DNA of 41,141 nt from Saprospiraceae bacterium (GTDB lineage: Bacteria > Bacteroidota > Bacteroidia > Chitinophagales > Saprospiraceae). The notes below the pieces were generated by a model, which saw only the letters and a list, made by a program, of their open reading frames with translations, did not search any database and was not told the origin of the DNA. Within the stretch, counting starts at the first letter, position 1, and every line of letters begins with the position of its first letter. Shown here one piece after another: positions 9,189 to 18,081 of the stretch. The stretch is from assembly GCA_017996375.1 (NCBI GenBank), contig JAGOHC010000008.1:1-41141 (forward strand). Reading direction: 5' to 3'. Position numbers and translations under genes: made by a program.

Positions 9189-9196
9189 CAAAAGTA
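9189..9196 (-). promoter_or_regulatory. Candidate -7 element for metG
   Basis: On the minus strand this reads TACTTTTG, an exact TAnnTTTG match, and is followed by CA. It lies 34 nt from the metG start, leaving a leader of about 25 nt. No clear -33 TTTG is seen at 19-21 nt spacing. Confidence 0.45.
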
Positions 9197-9268
9197 CTAA
9201 AATTAGCCAAATATTGCTGTATTTTTAATGCCGAAGAACGTTTTTAAGTAAAATAGTATTTTATAAGG

Positions 9269-9997
9269 ATGAATTTTATCATAGATGTTGGCAATACGAG
9301 AACTAAGTTTGCACTTTTCAGCAGTCATAATTTAGTGATGCAACAAGCGCATTCGGTTAATGTATTTGCTGCCGCAAAAGCATTTGCCGAAAGGCAGCCG
9401 ATACGTCACGCTATACTGTCTGCATCAGGAAACGTACCCCCTGAATTGTATGTGTGGCTAACCACACAATTTAAAACCATAGTGCTTACACACAAAACAC
9501 CTATACCCATCGTTAATAAATATGCTACACCCGAAACTTTGGGTAAGGACAGATTAGCTGGAGTTGTGGGCGCTTTTTTGGAGTTTGGTACGTCTTGTTT
9601 GGTGATTGATACCGGCACGAGTATTACCTATAATTTGATAAACGGGCAAGGCGAATTTTTGGGTGGTAACATCACACCGGGCATACAAATGCGGCTGCAG
9701 AGTATGCACCACTTTACAGCAAAGTTGCCGTTGGTAAGTGTTGATGGAGATTTGCCAATGGTAGGTTATGATACCGCAACAGCACTACGCACAGGCGCGT
9801 GCAGGGGAGTCGTTTTGGAAATGGACGGCTTCATAAGCAGCTATCAACAAGAATTTGTGCCACTAACCGCAATAGTTACAGGAGGTAATACAGAATATTT
9901 TGTCAATCATTTAAAAAATCCGATATTTGCCGACCCAAACATCGTTTTAAAAGGCTTAAATAAAATCTTACAATATAATGTTCAAACGATTTTTTAA
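9269..9997 (+). CDS. coaX: Type III pantothenate kinase
   Basis: The product has 242 residues, normal for CoaX. It opens with MNFIIDVGNTRTKFALF, the ASKHA phosphate-1 motif (D-x-G-N-T) that binds ATP. 'LVIDTGTSITYNLI' is the phosphate-2 region and 'GGNITPGIQMRLQSMHHFTAKLP' the pantothenate-binding and dimer segment. 'IVTGGN' is the adenosine motif near the end. It phosphorylates pantothenate in the first step of coenzyme A synthesis. AAGG lies directly against the ATG, too close to be a normal Shine-Dalgarno site. The stop codon lies inside the next gene (20-nt overlap), suggesting translational coupling with the downstream outer-membrane protein. Confidence 0.95.
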   Translation: MNFIIDVGNTRTKFALFSSHNLVMQQAHSVNVFAAAKAFAERQPIRHAILSASGNVPPELYVWLTTQFKTIVLTHKTPIPIVNKYATPETLGKDRLAGVVGAFLEFGTSCLVIDTGTSITYNLINGQGEFLGGNITPGIQMRLQSMHHFTAKLPLVSVDGDLPMVGYDTATALRTGACRGVVLEMDGFISSYQQEFVPLTAIVTGGNTEYFVNHLKNPIFADPNIVLKGLNKILQYNVQTIF

Positions 9998-11324
9998 TTG
10001 TGTGCTTGTAAGCAGTGTGGCAATCACCGCCTATGCACAGGTGCAACCCAAAGACAACTCTCCTTATTCTGTTTTAGGTTTGGGGAATTTTTTAGATGCC
10101 AATTTTGCACAAGCCATCGGCTCGGGCGGGCTGTCATCTACCTATTATAGTGCCAATCATATCAACCCGTTGAATCCTGCAGCAAATGCTTTTTTGCAAT
10201 CCACCGCTTTTGAAGTTGGTTTAACCGGTCAATATACTAACTTAAAATCCGCTGCTGCCAATACCAATCAATGGTCAGGCAACTTAGGGTATATATCATT
10301 AGGCTTTCCGTTAATAAGCCCGTTGAAACAAATCATTGACCGTAAAAAATCAAAACTACATTGGGGCATGAACATCACGTTGCAGCCATATACGCAAGTT
10401 GGTTATGATGTAGAATCATCAGTCGAACTACCCAATATAAACACAGTAACGTACAAATATCAGGGCGAGGGGCAAACCTACAAACTAACATGGGGCAACG
10501 GCGTGAAATATAAAGACATGGCTCTTGGCGTAAACCTCAATTACTATTTCGGGCATCTGAGCAACTCCGTGAGCACCACCTTTGAAGATGTACCCAACTC
10601 TTATGAAGATTCTTTTTTGGATGATTGGAGTCTGAGCAGCTTGCGTTTTACGATAGGCGGTATCTATAATTATTATTATAAAACATTAGACGATAAAGGA
10701 AAAAAAATAAACTCCGACCGCAAAATAATTTTTGGAGGATACATCAGCAACCCATCAACATTTACCACCCATTCTGACCGTTATTTTATGCGCGGGCGAG
10801 TACCGTTAAGCGGTGGCGGATATGCCGTTGTTGATACGATATTAGCCGAAACGGATAAAAAACTGAAAGGTAAACTTCCGTTAGAATTTAGCCTCGGCGT
10901 TGCTTATGAAAAAGAAAACAAACGCTACTACGGCGTAAATCTTGCCATGGGCAACTGGGCAAATTATGAAAATGAATTGCGGAACGATGCACTCAAAAAT
11001 ACCATTCGATTGAGTGCCGGCGTGGAATTTATACCAAATAACAACGCTTACGAACAATACGCTAAACGCATCCGCTATCGGGTAGGCGCAGTTTACGAAA
11101 CAGATCCGCGCAGCGTAAGTGGAGAGCAGCTTCGCAGATATGCACTCACCGCCGGCTTAGGCTTGCCAGTTATATTGCCACGCCAGCAAACATCCTTTGT
11201 GGAGTTCGGCTTTGAAGTGGGCAAATTTGGTACTGCAAAATATATTGAAGAAACTTACGTCAAAGCAACCGTTGGCTTTACCCTGAATGATAATACGTGG
11301 TTTTACAAGCGCAAATTTAACTAA
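9978..11324 (+). CDS. Putative outer-membrane beta-barrel protein
   Basis: The product has 448 residues with a signal peptide (MFKRFFNCVLVSSVAITAYA before QVQPKD). The mature N-terminus, 'NSPYSVLGLGNFLD…NHINPLNPAANAFLQ', resembles FadL/PorV-like barrels with an 'NPA' hatch motif. Alternating strands run through the rest and the last segment is again strand-like. I recognise it as a conserved Bacteroidota protein usually annotated as a putative outer-membrane protein, often beside coaX. Its start lies within the coaX coding sequence, so it is probably translated by coupling. Its ligand or role is unknown; linkage to CoA synthesis may be only positional. Confidence 0.75.
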   Translation: MFKRFFNCVLVSSVAITAYAQVQPKDNSPYSVLGLGNFLDANFAQAIGSGGLSSTYYSANHINPLNPAANAFLQSTAFEVGLTGQYTNLKSAAANTNQWSGNLGYISLGFPLISPLKQIIDRKKSKLHWGMNITLQPYTQVGYDVESSVELPNINTVTYKYQGEGQTYKLTWGNGVKYKDMALGVNLNYYFGHLSNSVSTTFEDVPNSYEDSFLDDWSLSSLRFTIGGIYNYYYKTLDDKGKKINSDRKIIFGGYISNPSTFTTHSDRYFMRGRVPLSGGGYAVVDTILAETDKKLKGKLPLEFSLGVAYEKENKRYYGVNLAMGNWANYENELRNDALKNTIRLSAGVEFIPNNNAYEQYAKRIRYRVGAVYETDPRSVSGEQLRRYALTAGLGLPVILPRQQTSFVEFGFEVGKFGTAKYIEETYVKATVGFTLNDNTWFYKRKFN

Positions 11325-11334
11325 CAACTATTTG

Positions 11335-12639
11335 ATGAATACAACGGTATTGAACAGAAGTGTTTCCGAACAACTATTTACGGAAGCAAAAAAATATTTT
11401 CCGGGTGGCGTAAGTTCGCCAGTGCGGGCATTTAAATCGGTAGGCGGCACACCGCTGTTTATTGCCAAAGGAGATGGCTGCCGTATAACGGATGAAGACG
11501 ATAATGAATATATTGATTTTTGCGGCTCGTGGGGACCGCTCATTTTGGGGCACAACAACGCCGCCATTCGTGAACGAATAATAGCAACCGTCGCCAAAGG
11601 CACATCATTCGGCACACCCACTCGGCATGAAAACTTGCTCGGCAATTTGTTATTATCCAACAATCCATATATCGAAAAATTGCGCTTCGTCAGTTCCGGA
11701 ACCGAAGCCGTCATGTCGGCAATTCGTTTAGCGCGTGGCGTTACAGGTAAAAATAAAATCATAAAATTTGAAGGATGTTATCACGGCCACGTAGATGCCT
11801 TGCTCGTGAAAGCCGGTTCAGGGTTAGTCACCTTCGGCGAGAGTACTTCTAAAGGAATCCCCGAAGCATTTGCCAAAGAAACCATCGTGCTGCCACTTGC
11901 CGATATTGCCATTGTCGAAACAACATTACAAGAACTATCCGGCGATATTGCCTGTATCATTATAGAACCCATTCCTGCCAATAACGGACTGTTGTTGCAG
12001 CAAGCAAGTTACCTGCAAGCATTACGTGCGTTATGCACCAAATACAACGTATTGCTTATTTTTGATGAAGTGATTTCGGGCTTCCGCATAGGCTTCACCG
12101 GTGCGGCAGGGCATTACAACATTCAGCCAGATATTATCACTTACGGAAAAGTTATCGGTGGGGGAATGCCCGTTGGGGCGTATGGCGCAAGCGCTGCCAT
12201 TATGCAAAATGTTTCGCCGGAAGGCGGAGTATATCAAGCTGGTACGCTTTCGGGCAATCCGGTGGCGATGGCTGCGGGTTATGCTGCTTTGCAGCAGTTG
12301 TTGGTTACTAATTTTTATGAAACGCTGGCGAGCAAAACAGCAACATTTGTACAGCAGATACAACAATATTGTGACGCAAAAGGATATGAAGTCAGCATAC
12401 CGCATATTGGTTCAATATTTTGGATAGCCTTTACGCACGAGCACATTGCGGCAGCCGAACAAATTAATCCGGCAAGTATGGAGCGGTTTAAAATATTACA
12501 CGCTGCCTTGCTGCATAGGGGCGTATATTTAGGTCCATCGGGATACGAAGTGGGGTTTGTATCTTCGGCACATACGGATGCAGATTTAGAAATAGCAGCA
12601 CAGATTATCTGCCAGGCGATGGATGTAGTGTTTGGGTAA
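11335..12639 (+). CDS. hemL: Glutamate-1-semialdehyde 2,1-aminomutase
   Basis: The ATG at 11335 is chosen because it gives MNTTVLNRSVSEQLF, a normal HemL N-terminus, and 434 residues; an upstream frame extension would run into the preceding gene. Typical motifs are 'FPGGVSSPVRAFK', 'FVSSGTEAVMSAIRLAR', 'FDEVISGFR' and 'ITYGKVIGGGMPVGAYG', where Lys272 is the pyridoxal-phosphate Schiff-base lysine. The enzyme converts glutamate-1-semialdehyde to 5-aminolevulinate in the C5 pathway of haem synthesis. The gene begins 10 nt after the barrel-protein stop, so coaX, the barrel gene and hemL look like one operon. No other hem gene is present here. Confidence 0.97.
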   Translation: MNTTVLNRSVSEQLFTEAKKYFPGGVSSPVRAFKSVGGTPLFIAKGDGCRITDEDDNEYIDFCGSWGPLILGHNNAAIRERIIATVAKGTSFGTPTRHENLLGNLLLSNNPYIEKLRFVSSGTEAVMSAIRLARGVTGKNKIIKFEGCYHGHVDALLVKAGSGLVTFGESTSKGIPEAFAKETIVLPLADIAIVETTLQELSGDIACIIIEPIPANNGLLLQQASYLQALRALCTKYNVLLIFDEVISGFRIGFTGAAGHYNIQPDIITYGKVIGGGMPVGAYGASAAIMQNVSPEGGVYQAGTLSGNPVAMAAGYAALQQLLVTNFYETLASKTATFVQQIQQYCDAKGYEVSIPHIGSIFWIAFTHEHIAAAEQINPASMERFKILHAALLHRGVYLGPSGYEVGFVSSAHTDADLEIAAQIICQAMDVVFG

Positions 12640-12671
12640 AGAATTTGTTGAATATTACAATCTTAAATTAT

Positions 12672-13370
12672 ATGAAAAGAGTAATCGTGTTTATGCTACT
12701 CGCTTTGTTGTCGTATAGTACATTAAACGGTCAAGGGCATATAGGTATAGGCAACAAACTTACCTTCACGGTAGAAAATTCTGAAGAAAATATGGCTTTG
12801 TTATTTAAGGTGATGGCTGCTTTTGCAGATAGCGCTGAAACTGCAAATACTAATATGGATTCAATGCAACGCGTATTCACGAAAATGATGCAAGATAAAG
12901 CACGGCAAGCACGAAAGTTTCCCAATGAAATTTATATTAAGATAAATAAATCGGGGTGGATGCGGCAAACGTTTTACGCAAATAAATATACAGATTATAT
13001 TCAATATTTTAATGATAATGATTCTATAGAAGTGTATGATCAGCAGCATCCTGAATTATCACCACGCAAAATAGCATTGTTGCGCGACACTTGCGATTTT
13101 ACCATTGAAACGGATAAGCAGAACACTAAAAACATAGAGGGGTTTAACTGTTACTACGTAAAAGTTGTTGAACGTAATAATTCAGAAACAGAAGAACTTA
13201 TCGGAGATGGCATCTACGAAATGTATGTAAATGAGGAGATACCCTTGTCAATGTATGCGCTTCTTATAAACGATTGTAGAATCAGCGGATTTTTTCCGTT
13301 GGAAGCAAAAATGTATCACTCGAAGACACCCGATGCTTATAGTATATACAAATTGTCGAAGGTGGAGTAG
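12672..13370 (+). CDS. Exported protein of unknown function
   Basis: The ATG at 12672 starts a signal peptide (MKRVIVFMLLALLSYSTLNGQ); the TTG at 12645 in the same frame would put charged residues before it. The product is 232 residues. The mature protein starts with beta-rich sequence, has a Met/Gln-rich helical stretch, and then reads 'NIEGFNCYYVKVVE…IYEMYVNEEIPLSMYALLI'. That layout resembles GLPGLI or DUF4412-type periplasmic proteins of Bacteroidota, but the similarity is only by eye. It follows hemL by 32 nt and may be carried on the same transcript. Function unknown. Confidence 0.7.
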   Translation: MKRVIVFMLLALLSYSTLNGQGHIGIGNKLTFTVENSEENMALLFKVMAAFADSAETANTNMDSMQRVFTKMMQDKARQARKFPNEIYIKINKSGWMRQTFYANKYTDYIQYFNDNDSIEVYDQQHPELSPRKIALLRDTCDFTIETDKQNTKNIEGFNCYYVKVVERNNSETEELIGDGIYEMYVNEEIPLSMYALLINDCRISGFFPLEAKMYHSKTPDAYSIYKLSKVE

Positions 13371-13444
13371 GGTTAACTATATAGGGATATTAACTATTGA
13401 GAATTGACGAAGAGTAACTACCGCTTAAACGAATACCGATAAAA

Positions 13445-13999
13445 ATGGCGATTATCAAAACGCAACTTCCTGCAACCTCCATGCTAAAAACTGAAGACTG
13501 TGATTTTACGGATAGTTTTCGTGGTTCGTTTGCGGATAATAATAATGCAATCGGCATAACAGAAGTAGGCAAATCATTTTTTAGCAGCAGTCCGAAATGG
13601 ATTGACAAACTTTTTGTTTTGAGAAACAAAATCGTTCAACTATTCGGACTCAAAACAGCAGGTGATATTTCGGATAGGCAAAAACTATTGGATAACTTCC
13701 GTTGCGAAGTTGGCGAACAACTTGGGCTTTTTAAAGTTTTTGGCAAAAAAGAAAACGAAGTTGTATTGGGTGAAGACGACAAGCATTTGAATTTTAGAGT
13801 TTCATTATTCATTGACCAATCATTGGCGGAAGACGAACAAAAACAGCTAACCATTTCTACAACCGTACTGTTTAAAAATTGGTTCGGGCGGTTTTACTTT
13901 TCTCTCATAAAACCTTTTCACAGATTGATTGTGCCTGCAATGTTGAAGGCAATAATAAAAGATTTAGAACACTCACTCACACCACAATCTGCCAAATAG
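13445..13999 (+). CDS. DUF2867-like protein
   Basis: The product has 184 residues and no signal peptide. 'SPKWIDKLFVLRNKIVQLFGLKT', 'VVLGEDDKHLNFRVSLFI' and 'KNWFGRFYFSLIKPFHRLIVPAMLK' are the conserved blocks I associate with DUF2867, a family of unknown biochemical function that sometimes occurs fused to SDR-type domains. The start codon follows AAAA and no Shine-Dalgarno is visible. It is convergent with the GH3/beta-lactamase gene, with 15 nt between the stops. Its relation to the upstream genes is unclear; a 74-nt gap separates it from the exported protein. Confidence 0.75.
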   Translation: MAIIKTQLPATSMLKTEDCDFTDSFRGSFADNNNAIGITEVGKSFFSSSPKWIDKLFVLRNKIVQLFGLKTAGDISDRQKLLDNFRCEVGEQLGLFKVFGKKENEVVLGEDDKHLNFRVSLFIDQSLAEDEQKQLTISTTVLFKNWFGRFYFSLIKPFHRLIVPAMLKAIIKDLEHSLTPQSAK

Positions 14000-14014
14000 A
14001 TTCATCATTATTGA

Positions 14015-16954
14015 CTAAATTTTTGCTTCGTAGAGGATGTTCTGTAAGCGTGGGCGGTAGTCTGCCTCGTGGAGTTTGTTATTTTTCATATTAGGATAAG
14101 TTCGGTTGGATAGGAAAACAAAAATCATATTACTTTGCGGATCTGCCCAAACACAAGTACCCGTAAACCCGATGTGCCCAAACGTATTTGGTGAAGCCAG
14201 CGCAGCTACATTTTTTTTGGCATAAGGGCTTGTTTCCGGAGTATCAAAACCGATGGCGCGACGACTACACTCATAGCAGCGCGTAGTGAATAGGCGTACG
14301 GTTTCCGGGTTGAAATAAGTCTTTCCGCCATACGTGCCACCATTCAGCAGCATTTGAAAAAGTATGGCTAAGTCGTTAGCGTTAGAGAACAATCCGGCGT
14401 GACCGCTAACACCATTTAGCATGGCAGCACCCATATCGTGAACGTGTCCTTGCACCGTTTGCAGCCGAAAGTAGTTATCTATTTCGGTAGGTGGTATCAG
14501 CTCTTTTGGGAATTTTTGCAGTGGGTTGTACGTCATAGTACTCATGCCCAAAGGTTTGTAAAATTGTTCTTGCACGTAGTAGTTAATGGGCGTGTTGGTG
14601 ATGCGCGCTACCAAATCAGCGAGGAGATAGAATCCCAAATCGCTATATCGATAGTTGCGTTCTTCTAATAAAGCGGAGGAGTCAATCTGCAATCGAATAC
14701 TATCACGAAAGGATGATAGTAAATAGAGGTCGTCACAGACTTGAATAGCATAGTTGTCATTTTGTTTATAACTATAATAAAGCGGGTTGTGTTTTACGCC
14801 TTTTTTCCCATCCAGTAGCATGGTTGTTTCATAGAACGGAATCCAAGGGCGCAAACCTGCGCGATGCTCCATAATATGCTCGATGGTCAAACCAGCTTTG
14901 TTCGTAGTGGCTAACTCTGGCAGAAACACACTCAAAGGTTGAAAAATGCTGATTTTATCCTCTTCGTGTAACTTCATTATTGCTGTTGTAGTCGCCGCTA
15001 CTTTGGTAACAGATGCGATGTCGTAAATAGCATCGGAGGTAATAGCGGGGCTGTTGGGGTCGTAGGTATGCCTGCCATAGCCTTTATTAAAAACCACCTT
15101 GCCGTCTTTGGCTACCAACACCACGCAGCCAGGCGACGCGTTTGTAGTAATTATTTCGTTGGCGATATCGTCAATGCGGAGCAATATTTCGGAGCGTAAC
15201 CCTACTGATTCGGGAATATCATAACCCAAGCGCATAAGCATGGCGGTGTTCAGTCCATCATCAGATTTGCTTTTAGGCGATGCCGTAACGGGCAGTCTGC
15301 CACTTGCGCTTATTGCGCCAAAGATGATTTGTGCGGCTATATCCTGCGTATTGCTATCTTCATCATAGCATTGTACAAGCCATTGGTTGTCATCAAAATA
15401 TTTTAGGGAGTAAGGGTTGCCAAACACTACAACAATCACGTTTGTCTGCTGACTTAATGCTTTGATAAATTGTTTGGTTGATGCGGTGATGCCGTAGCCT
15501 TTGCTCGCTTGGCGACTCATGTCGTGGATGCTTACGATAACTAAATTCTTTTTGGAGAGTGTTTTCAGTAGGCGATTTTCTTCGTTGCTTGCTATCTCCT
15601 TATCGGTGTAATATTGGTCAATTTTGCCATACATTTTTATCGTTTTTTGGAAGGGTGTCATAGCTGCAGCACCAATACTCAGCGTGGCAATTTGGTTAGT
15701 AGCTACATCGCGAATGGGGATGATGTTATTGGGGTTGCGAACAACGGTAATAGCGTTTTTAATTAACTTCCTTTTTAATGCCAATGCCTTTGGGGTGTTT
15801 AAATCGGCTACTAAATTTACGGGGTTGACGAACTGTGGCTGTGTTAGCCCTAAGCAGTACTTGGCATGGAGCACACGCTTCACACTACGCTGCACTTGGT
15901 TAATATCCAACACACCTTGCCGGATGTAGTTTTTTATTTCCTGAATGGCATCGCCAATGTCGTTGGGCAGCAACAATATATCGTTTCCGGCAGCTAAAGC
16001 CTTTGCCTCTGCCTCTCCTTTTTTGTAATATTTGGTAACACCTTTCATCTCCATTGCATCGGTGAATATCAACCCGTCGAAGCGCAACTCATGGCGAAGC
16101 AAATTAGTCACCACTTTATCCGAAAGCGTTGTCGGCATATTTGGGCGGTCATCCAATGCGGGTACATTCAGATGCCCGACCATCATACTTTGTACGCCTT
16201 GTTGTGCCAATACTTTGAAAGGTAAAAGCTCAATGCTATCTAAGCGGTTGCGGTCGTGCTTAATTATGGGCAGATCCAAGTGCGAATCTACATCGGTATC
16301 GCCGTGCCCAGGGAAGTGTTTGGCGCAAGCCATGATGCCGTTTTCTTGCATCCCTAACATATACATATATCCTTTGGCAGCCACATTATATTTGTCTTCA
16401 CCGAAAGAACGGTCGTTGATAACCGGATTGTTGGCGTTGTTGTTTACATCTACATCGGGTGCAAAATTGATATGTACACCCAATCGCCGACACTGCCGCG
16501 CCACCTCCGCACCCATATCATAAATTAGTTGGTTGTTTTGAATAGCACCCAACATTAATTGCTTCGGAAAGGGCATCACCTCATTCAGGCGCATTGCTAA
16601 ACCCCACTCACCGTCAATAGCAACTAACAGGGGTATTTTTGATAGTGATTGGTATCGGTTGGTAAGTTCGGCTTGCTTGAAGGGCGTTCCTTGAAAGAAA
16701 CATACGCCACCTATTTTATACTCTTTGATGAGTTTTTCGATGGAGCGTATATGCTCTTCGCTTTTGTCCGAATGGGCGCGTATCATAAACAACTGCCCGA
16801 TGCGTTCATCGGCGGAGAGGGAGTTAAAAACTGAGTCCACCCAAACTTCTTCGGACGTAGGAGGCGGGAGCGGATTAAGAATGTTGGATTGGTTGTTGGC
16901 GGATATGCTCAATAAGATAATACATGAAAGTATCCAGAAACGTTTTATAGTCAT
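14015..16954 (-). CDS. NagZ-like GH3 glycosidase fused to a beta-lactamase-family serine hydrolase
   Basis: The product has 979 residues and an N-terminal signal peptide (hydrophobic 6-18). Residues ~35-370 are a glycoside hydrolase family 3 barrel with the NagZ signature KHFPGHGDTDVDSH (212-225), which supplies the Asp-His catalytic dyad (Asp223/His225), and the nucleophile Asp299 in 'LIFTDAMEMKG'. A GH3 C-terminal-like sandwich follows (~400-570). Residues ~590-979 are a class C beta-lactamase-like domain with SVTK (648-651, nucleophile Ser and Lys), Tyr-Ser-Asp (770-772) as the Tyr-x-Asn equivalent, and HIGFTG (927-932) as the KTG equivalent. The GH3 part should release GlcNAc from cell-wall muropeptides in the periplasm; the serine hydrolase may trim the peptide or deacylate. 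This fusion is known in Bacteroidota. All key residues appear present. Confidence 0.93.
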   Translation of the reverse strand: MTIKRFWILSCIILLSISANNQSNILNPLPPPTSEEVWVDSVFNSLSADERIGQLFMIRAHSDKSEEHIRSIEKLIKEYKIGGVCFFQGTPFKQAELTNRYQSLSKIPLLVAIDGEWGLAMRLNEVMPFPKQLMLGAIQNNQLIYDMGAEVARQCRRLGVHINFAPDVDVNNNANNPVINDRSFGEDKYNVAAKGYMYMLGMQENGIMACAKHFPGHGDTDVDSHLDLPIIKHDRNRLDSIELLPFKVLAQQGVQSMMVGHLNVPALDDRPNMPTTLSDKVVTNLLRHELRFDGLIFTDAMEMKGVTKYYKKGEAEAKALAAGNDILLLPNDIGDAIQEIKNYIRQGVLDINQVQRSVKRVLHAKYCLGLTQPQFVNPVNLVADLNTPKALALKRKLIKNAITVVRNPNNIIPIRDVATNQIATLSIGAAAMTPFQKTIKMYGKIDQYYTDKEIASNEENRLLKTLSKKNLVIVSIHDMSRQASKGYGITASTKQFIKALSQQTNVIVVVFGNPYSLKYFDDNQWLVQCYDEDSNTQDIAAQIIFGAISASGRLPVTASPKSKSDDGLNTAMLMRLGYDIPESVGLRSEILLRIDDIANEIITTNASPGCVVLVAKDGKVVFNKGYGRHTYDPNSPAITSDAIYDIASVTKVAATTTAIMKLHEEDKISIFQPLSVFLPELATTNKAGLTIEHIMEHRAGLRPWIPFYETTMLLDGKKGVKHNPLYYSYKQNDNYAIQVCDDLYLLSSFRDSIRLQIDSSALLEERNYRYSDLGFYLLADLVARITNTPINYYVQEQFYKPLGMSTMTYNPLQKFPKELIPPTEIDNYFRLQTVQGHVHDMGAAMLNGVSGHAGLFSNANDLAILFQMLLNGGTYGGKTYFNPETVRLFTTRCYECSRRAIGFDTPETSPYAKKNVAALASPNTFGHIGFTGTCVWADPQSNMIFVFLSNRTYPNMKNNKLHEADYRPRLQNILYEAKI

Positions 16955-17050
16955 CCACTATTATTTTGTGTAAATCGAAGAAAATGATATGCCGTAAAGG
17001 TACGTACAATATTTTTAAAAAGCATAATGCAGCAACTTTGATAATATAAA

Positions 17051-17081
17051 ACGGGGTTGCTACAAGCCGTAGCAACCCCGT
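17051..17081 (-). terminator. Terminator of the aquaporin gene
   Basis: A perfect 13-bp stem (17051-17063 with 17069-17081) carries a 5-nt loop. Read on the minus strand it is followed by TTTATATTATC, a T-rich tract, so it terminates the aquaporin transcript before the GH3 gene. The plus-strand side lacks a T run. Confidence 0.8.
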
Positions 17082-17107
17082 CATTTGCGAAAATCTTTTG
17101 TCAGTGA

Positions 17108-17740
17108 TTAGTCGTTTCCGTTGATGTAGTTATACAAAAACGCTGCAACAGCACCGCCGCCTAAGCAGCCAACTAAATAGATCCAAATTTCTCCCCAGCT
17201 AAACATTTCTGCTACAGATAAACCTATGGCTACTGCCGGATTAAATGCTCCTCCGGATACACCGCCCAAGGCATATGCCATTGCTAATACGGTGAAGCCA
17301 ATAGCTAAACCATAGAAAGAATTGCCATCTGTGCCCTTTGATGTGGCAGCATTAAGCACTACCCATGCTAACGCGAACGTACCCAAGAACTCCGCAATCA
17401 AAGCAGGAACGGAAGCGTGAACGCCCGGAGTAGGTGCAGTCGCACCGGCGAGCCCACTCAGCAGTAGAGCTGCAACAAGTGCTGCAACAACACCACCTAA
17501 AATTTGGGCAGCCATATAAGGCAACATATCGCCGGATGAAATTTTGCCGCGCAGAAATACAGCTAATGTAACTGCAGGGTTGAAATGTCCACCAGAAATA
17601 TGCCCACCGGCATAGATCATTACCATAAGCGCGCTACCGATGGCTAAAGGAGCAAAACTGCCTGCGCCACCCAATACGCTCATGATGATAGTTAGGACTA
17701 AGAAGAACGTACCGACAAACTCTACAATGTACTTTTTCAT
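17108..17740 (-). CDS. Aquaporin/MIP-family channel lacking the filter arginine
   Basis: The product has 210 residues and about six membrane segments plus two half-helices. The first pore motif is GGHFNPAVT (NPA 54-56) and the second GGAFNPAVA (NPA 167-169). MIP channels pass water or small neutral solutes. In AqpZ and GlpF the second NPA is followed by an arginine that forms the narrow ar/R filter; here that position is Val170, so the filter must differ. The channel's solute is therefore uncertain and I do not name it aqpZ. The N-terminus (MKKYIVEFVGTFFLVL) and the two-fold internal repeat are normal. It has its own terminator, and a -7 promoter match lies about 90 nt upstream. Confidence 0.93.
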   Translation of the reverse strand: MKKYIVEFVGTFFLVLTIIMSVLGGAGSFAPLAIGSALMVMIYAGGHISGGHFNPAVTLAVFLRGKISSGDMLPYMAAQILGGVVAALVAALLLSGLAGATAPTPGVHASVPALIAEFLGTFALAWVVLNAATSKGTDGNSFYGLAIGFTVLAMAYALGGVSGGAFNPAVAIGLSVAEMFSWGEIWIYLVGCLGGGAVAAFLYNYINGND

Positions 17741-17828
17741 AGTTGAAATCCGTTTTGTAATGAGAAATTAATGAGTTAAATGTGTTTATTTGAAGAATAC
17801 AATATTATTAAAATGCATATATCTAAGC

Positions 17829-17836
17829 AAAAATAC
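17829..17836 (-). promoter_or_regulatory. Candidate -7 element for the aquaporin gene
   Basis: On the minus strand this reads TATTTTTG followed by C, an exact TAnnTTTG match. It would give a leader of roughly 80 nt before the start at 17740. No good -33 partner is visible at the expected distance. Confidence 0.4.
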
Positions 17837-18002
17837 TAAAAATGCAAAAAGAATAGTTTTTTATGCCGAAAAATATATAAAATACGGTATATATATTTTG
17901 TGAACCTTTAGACGACAGGATACATTTTGGTCACTATCTTTTTAAATCGTGACATACTACATAAAACACCTTTTTTGTTTGTTAAAAAAACGAAAAATAA
18001 AA

Positions 18003-18034
18003 TTTGCTTTTTACAAAATAAAGCAGTAATTTCG
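18003..18034 (+). promoter_or_regulatory. Candidate promoter for the small T9SS-tail gene
   Basis: TTTG at 18003-18006 is followed after exactly 20 nt by TAATTTCG (18027-18034), one mismatch from TAnnTTTG. Transcription would begin near 18041. This supports the ATG at 18082 over a start near 18034, which would overlap the promoter itself. Confidence 0.45.
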
Positions 18035-18081
18035 TGCCAAAGCCTCTTTTGTCGTTTTGTTCATTTAGAAGAAGTGTGCTT

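Larger units (their letters stand above)
17741..18081. other. AT-rich divergent intergenic region
   Basis: This gap of about 340 nt lies between the aquaporin gene (-) and the small T9SS-tail gene (+). It is very AT-rich and I see no open frame or RNA gene in it. It holds a minus-strand -7 match at 17829-17836 and a two-part plus-strand promoter match at 18003-18034. The middle (17850-18000) has homopolymer runs but no convincing structure. Confidence 0.5.

Noticed and set aside
17850..18000. Possible small RNA or peptide in the aquaporin upstream region
   Set aside because: The stretch is AT-rich with homopolymer runs but has no stable stem, terminator or open frame.
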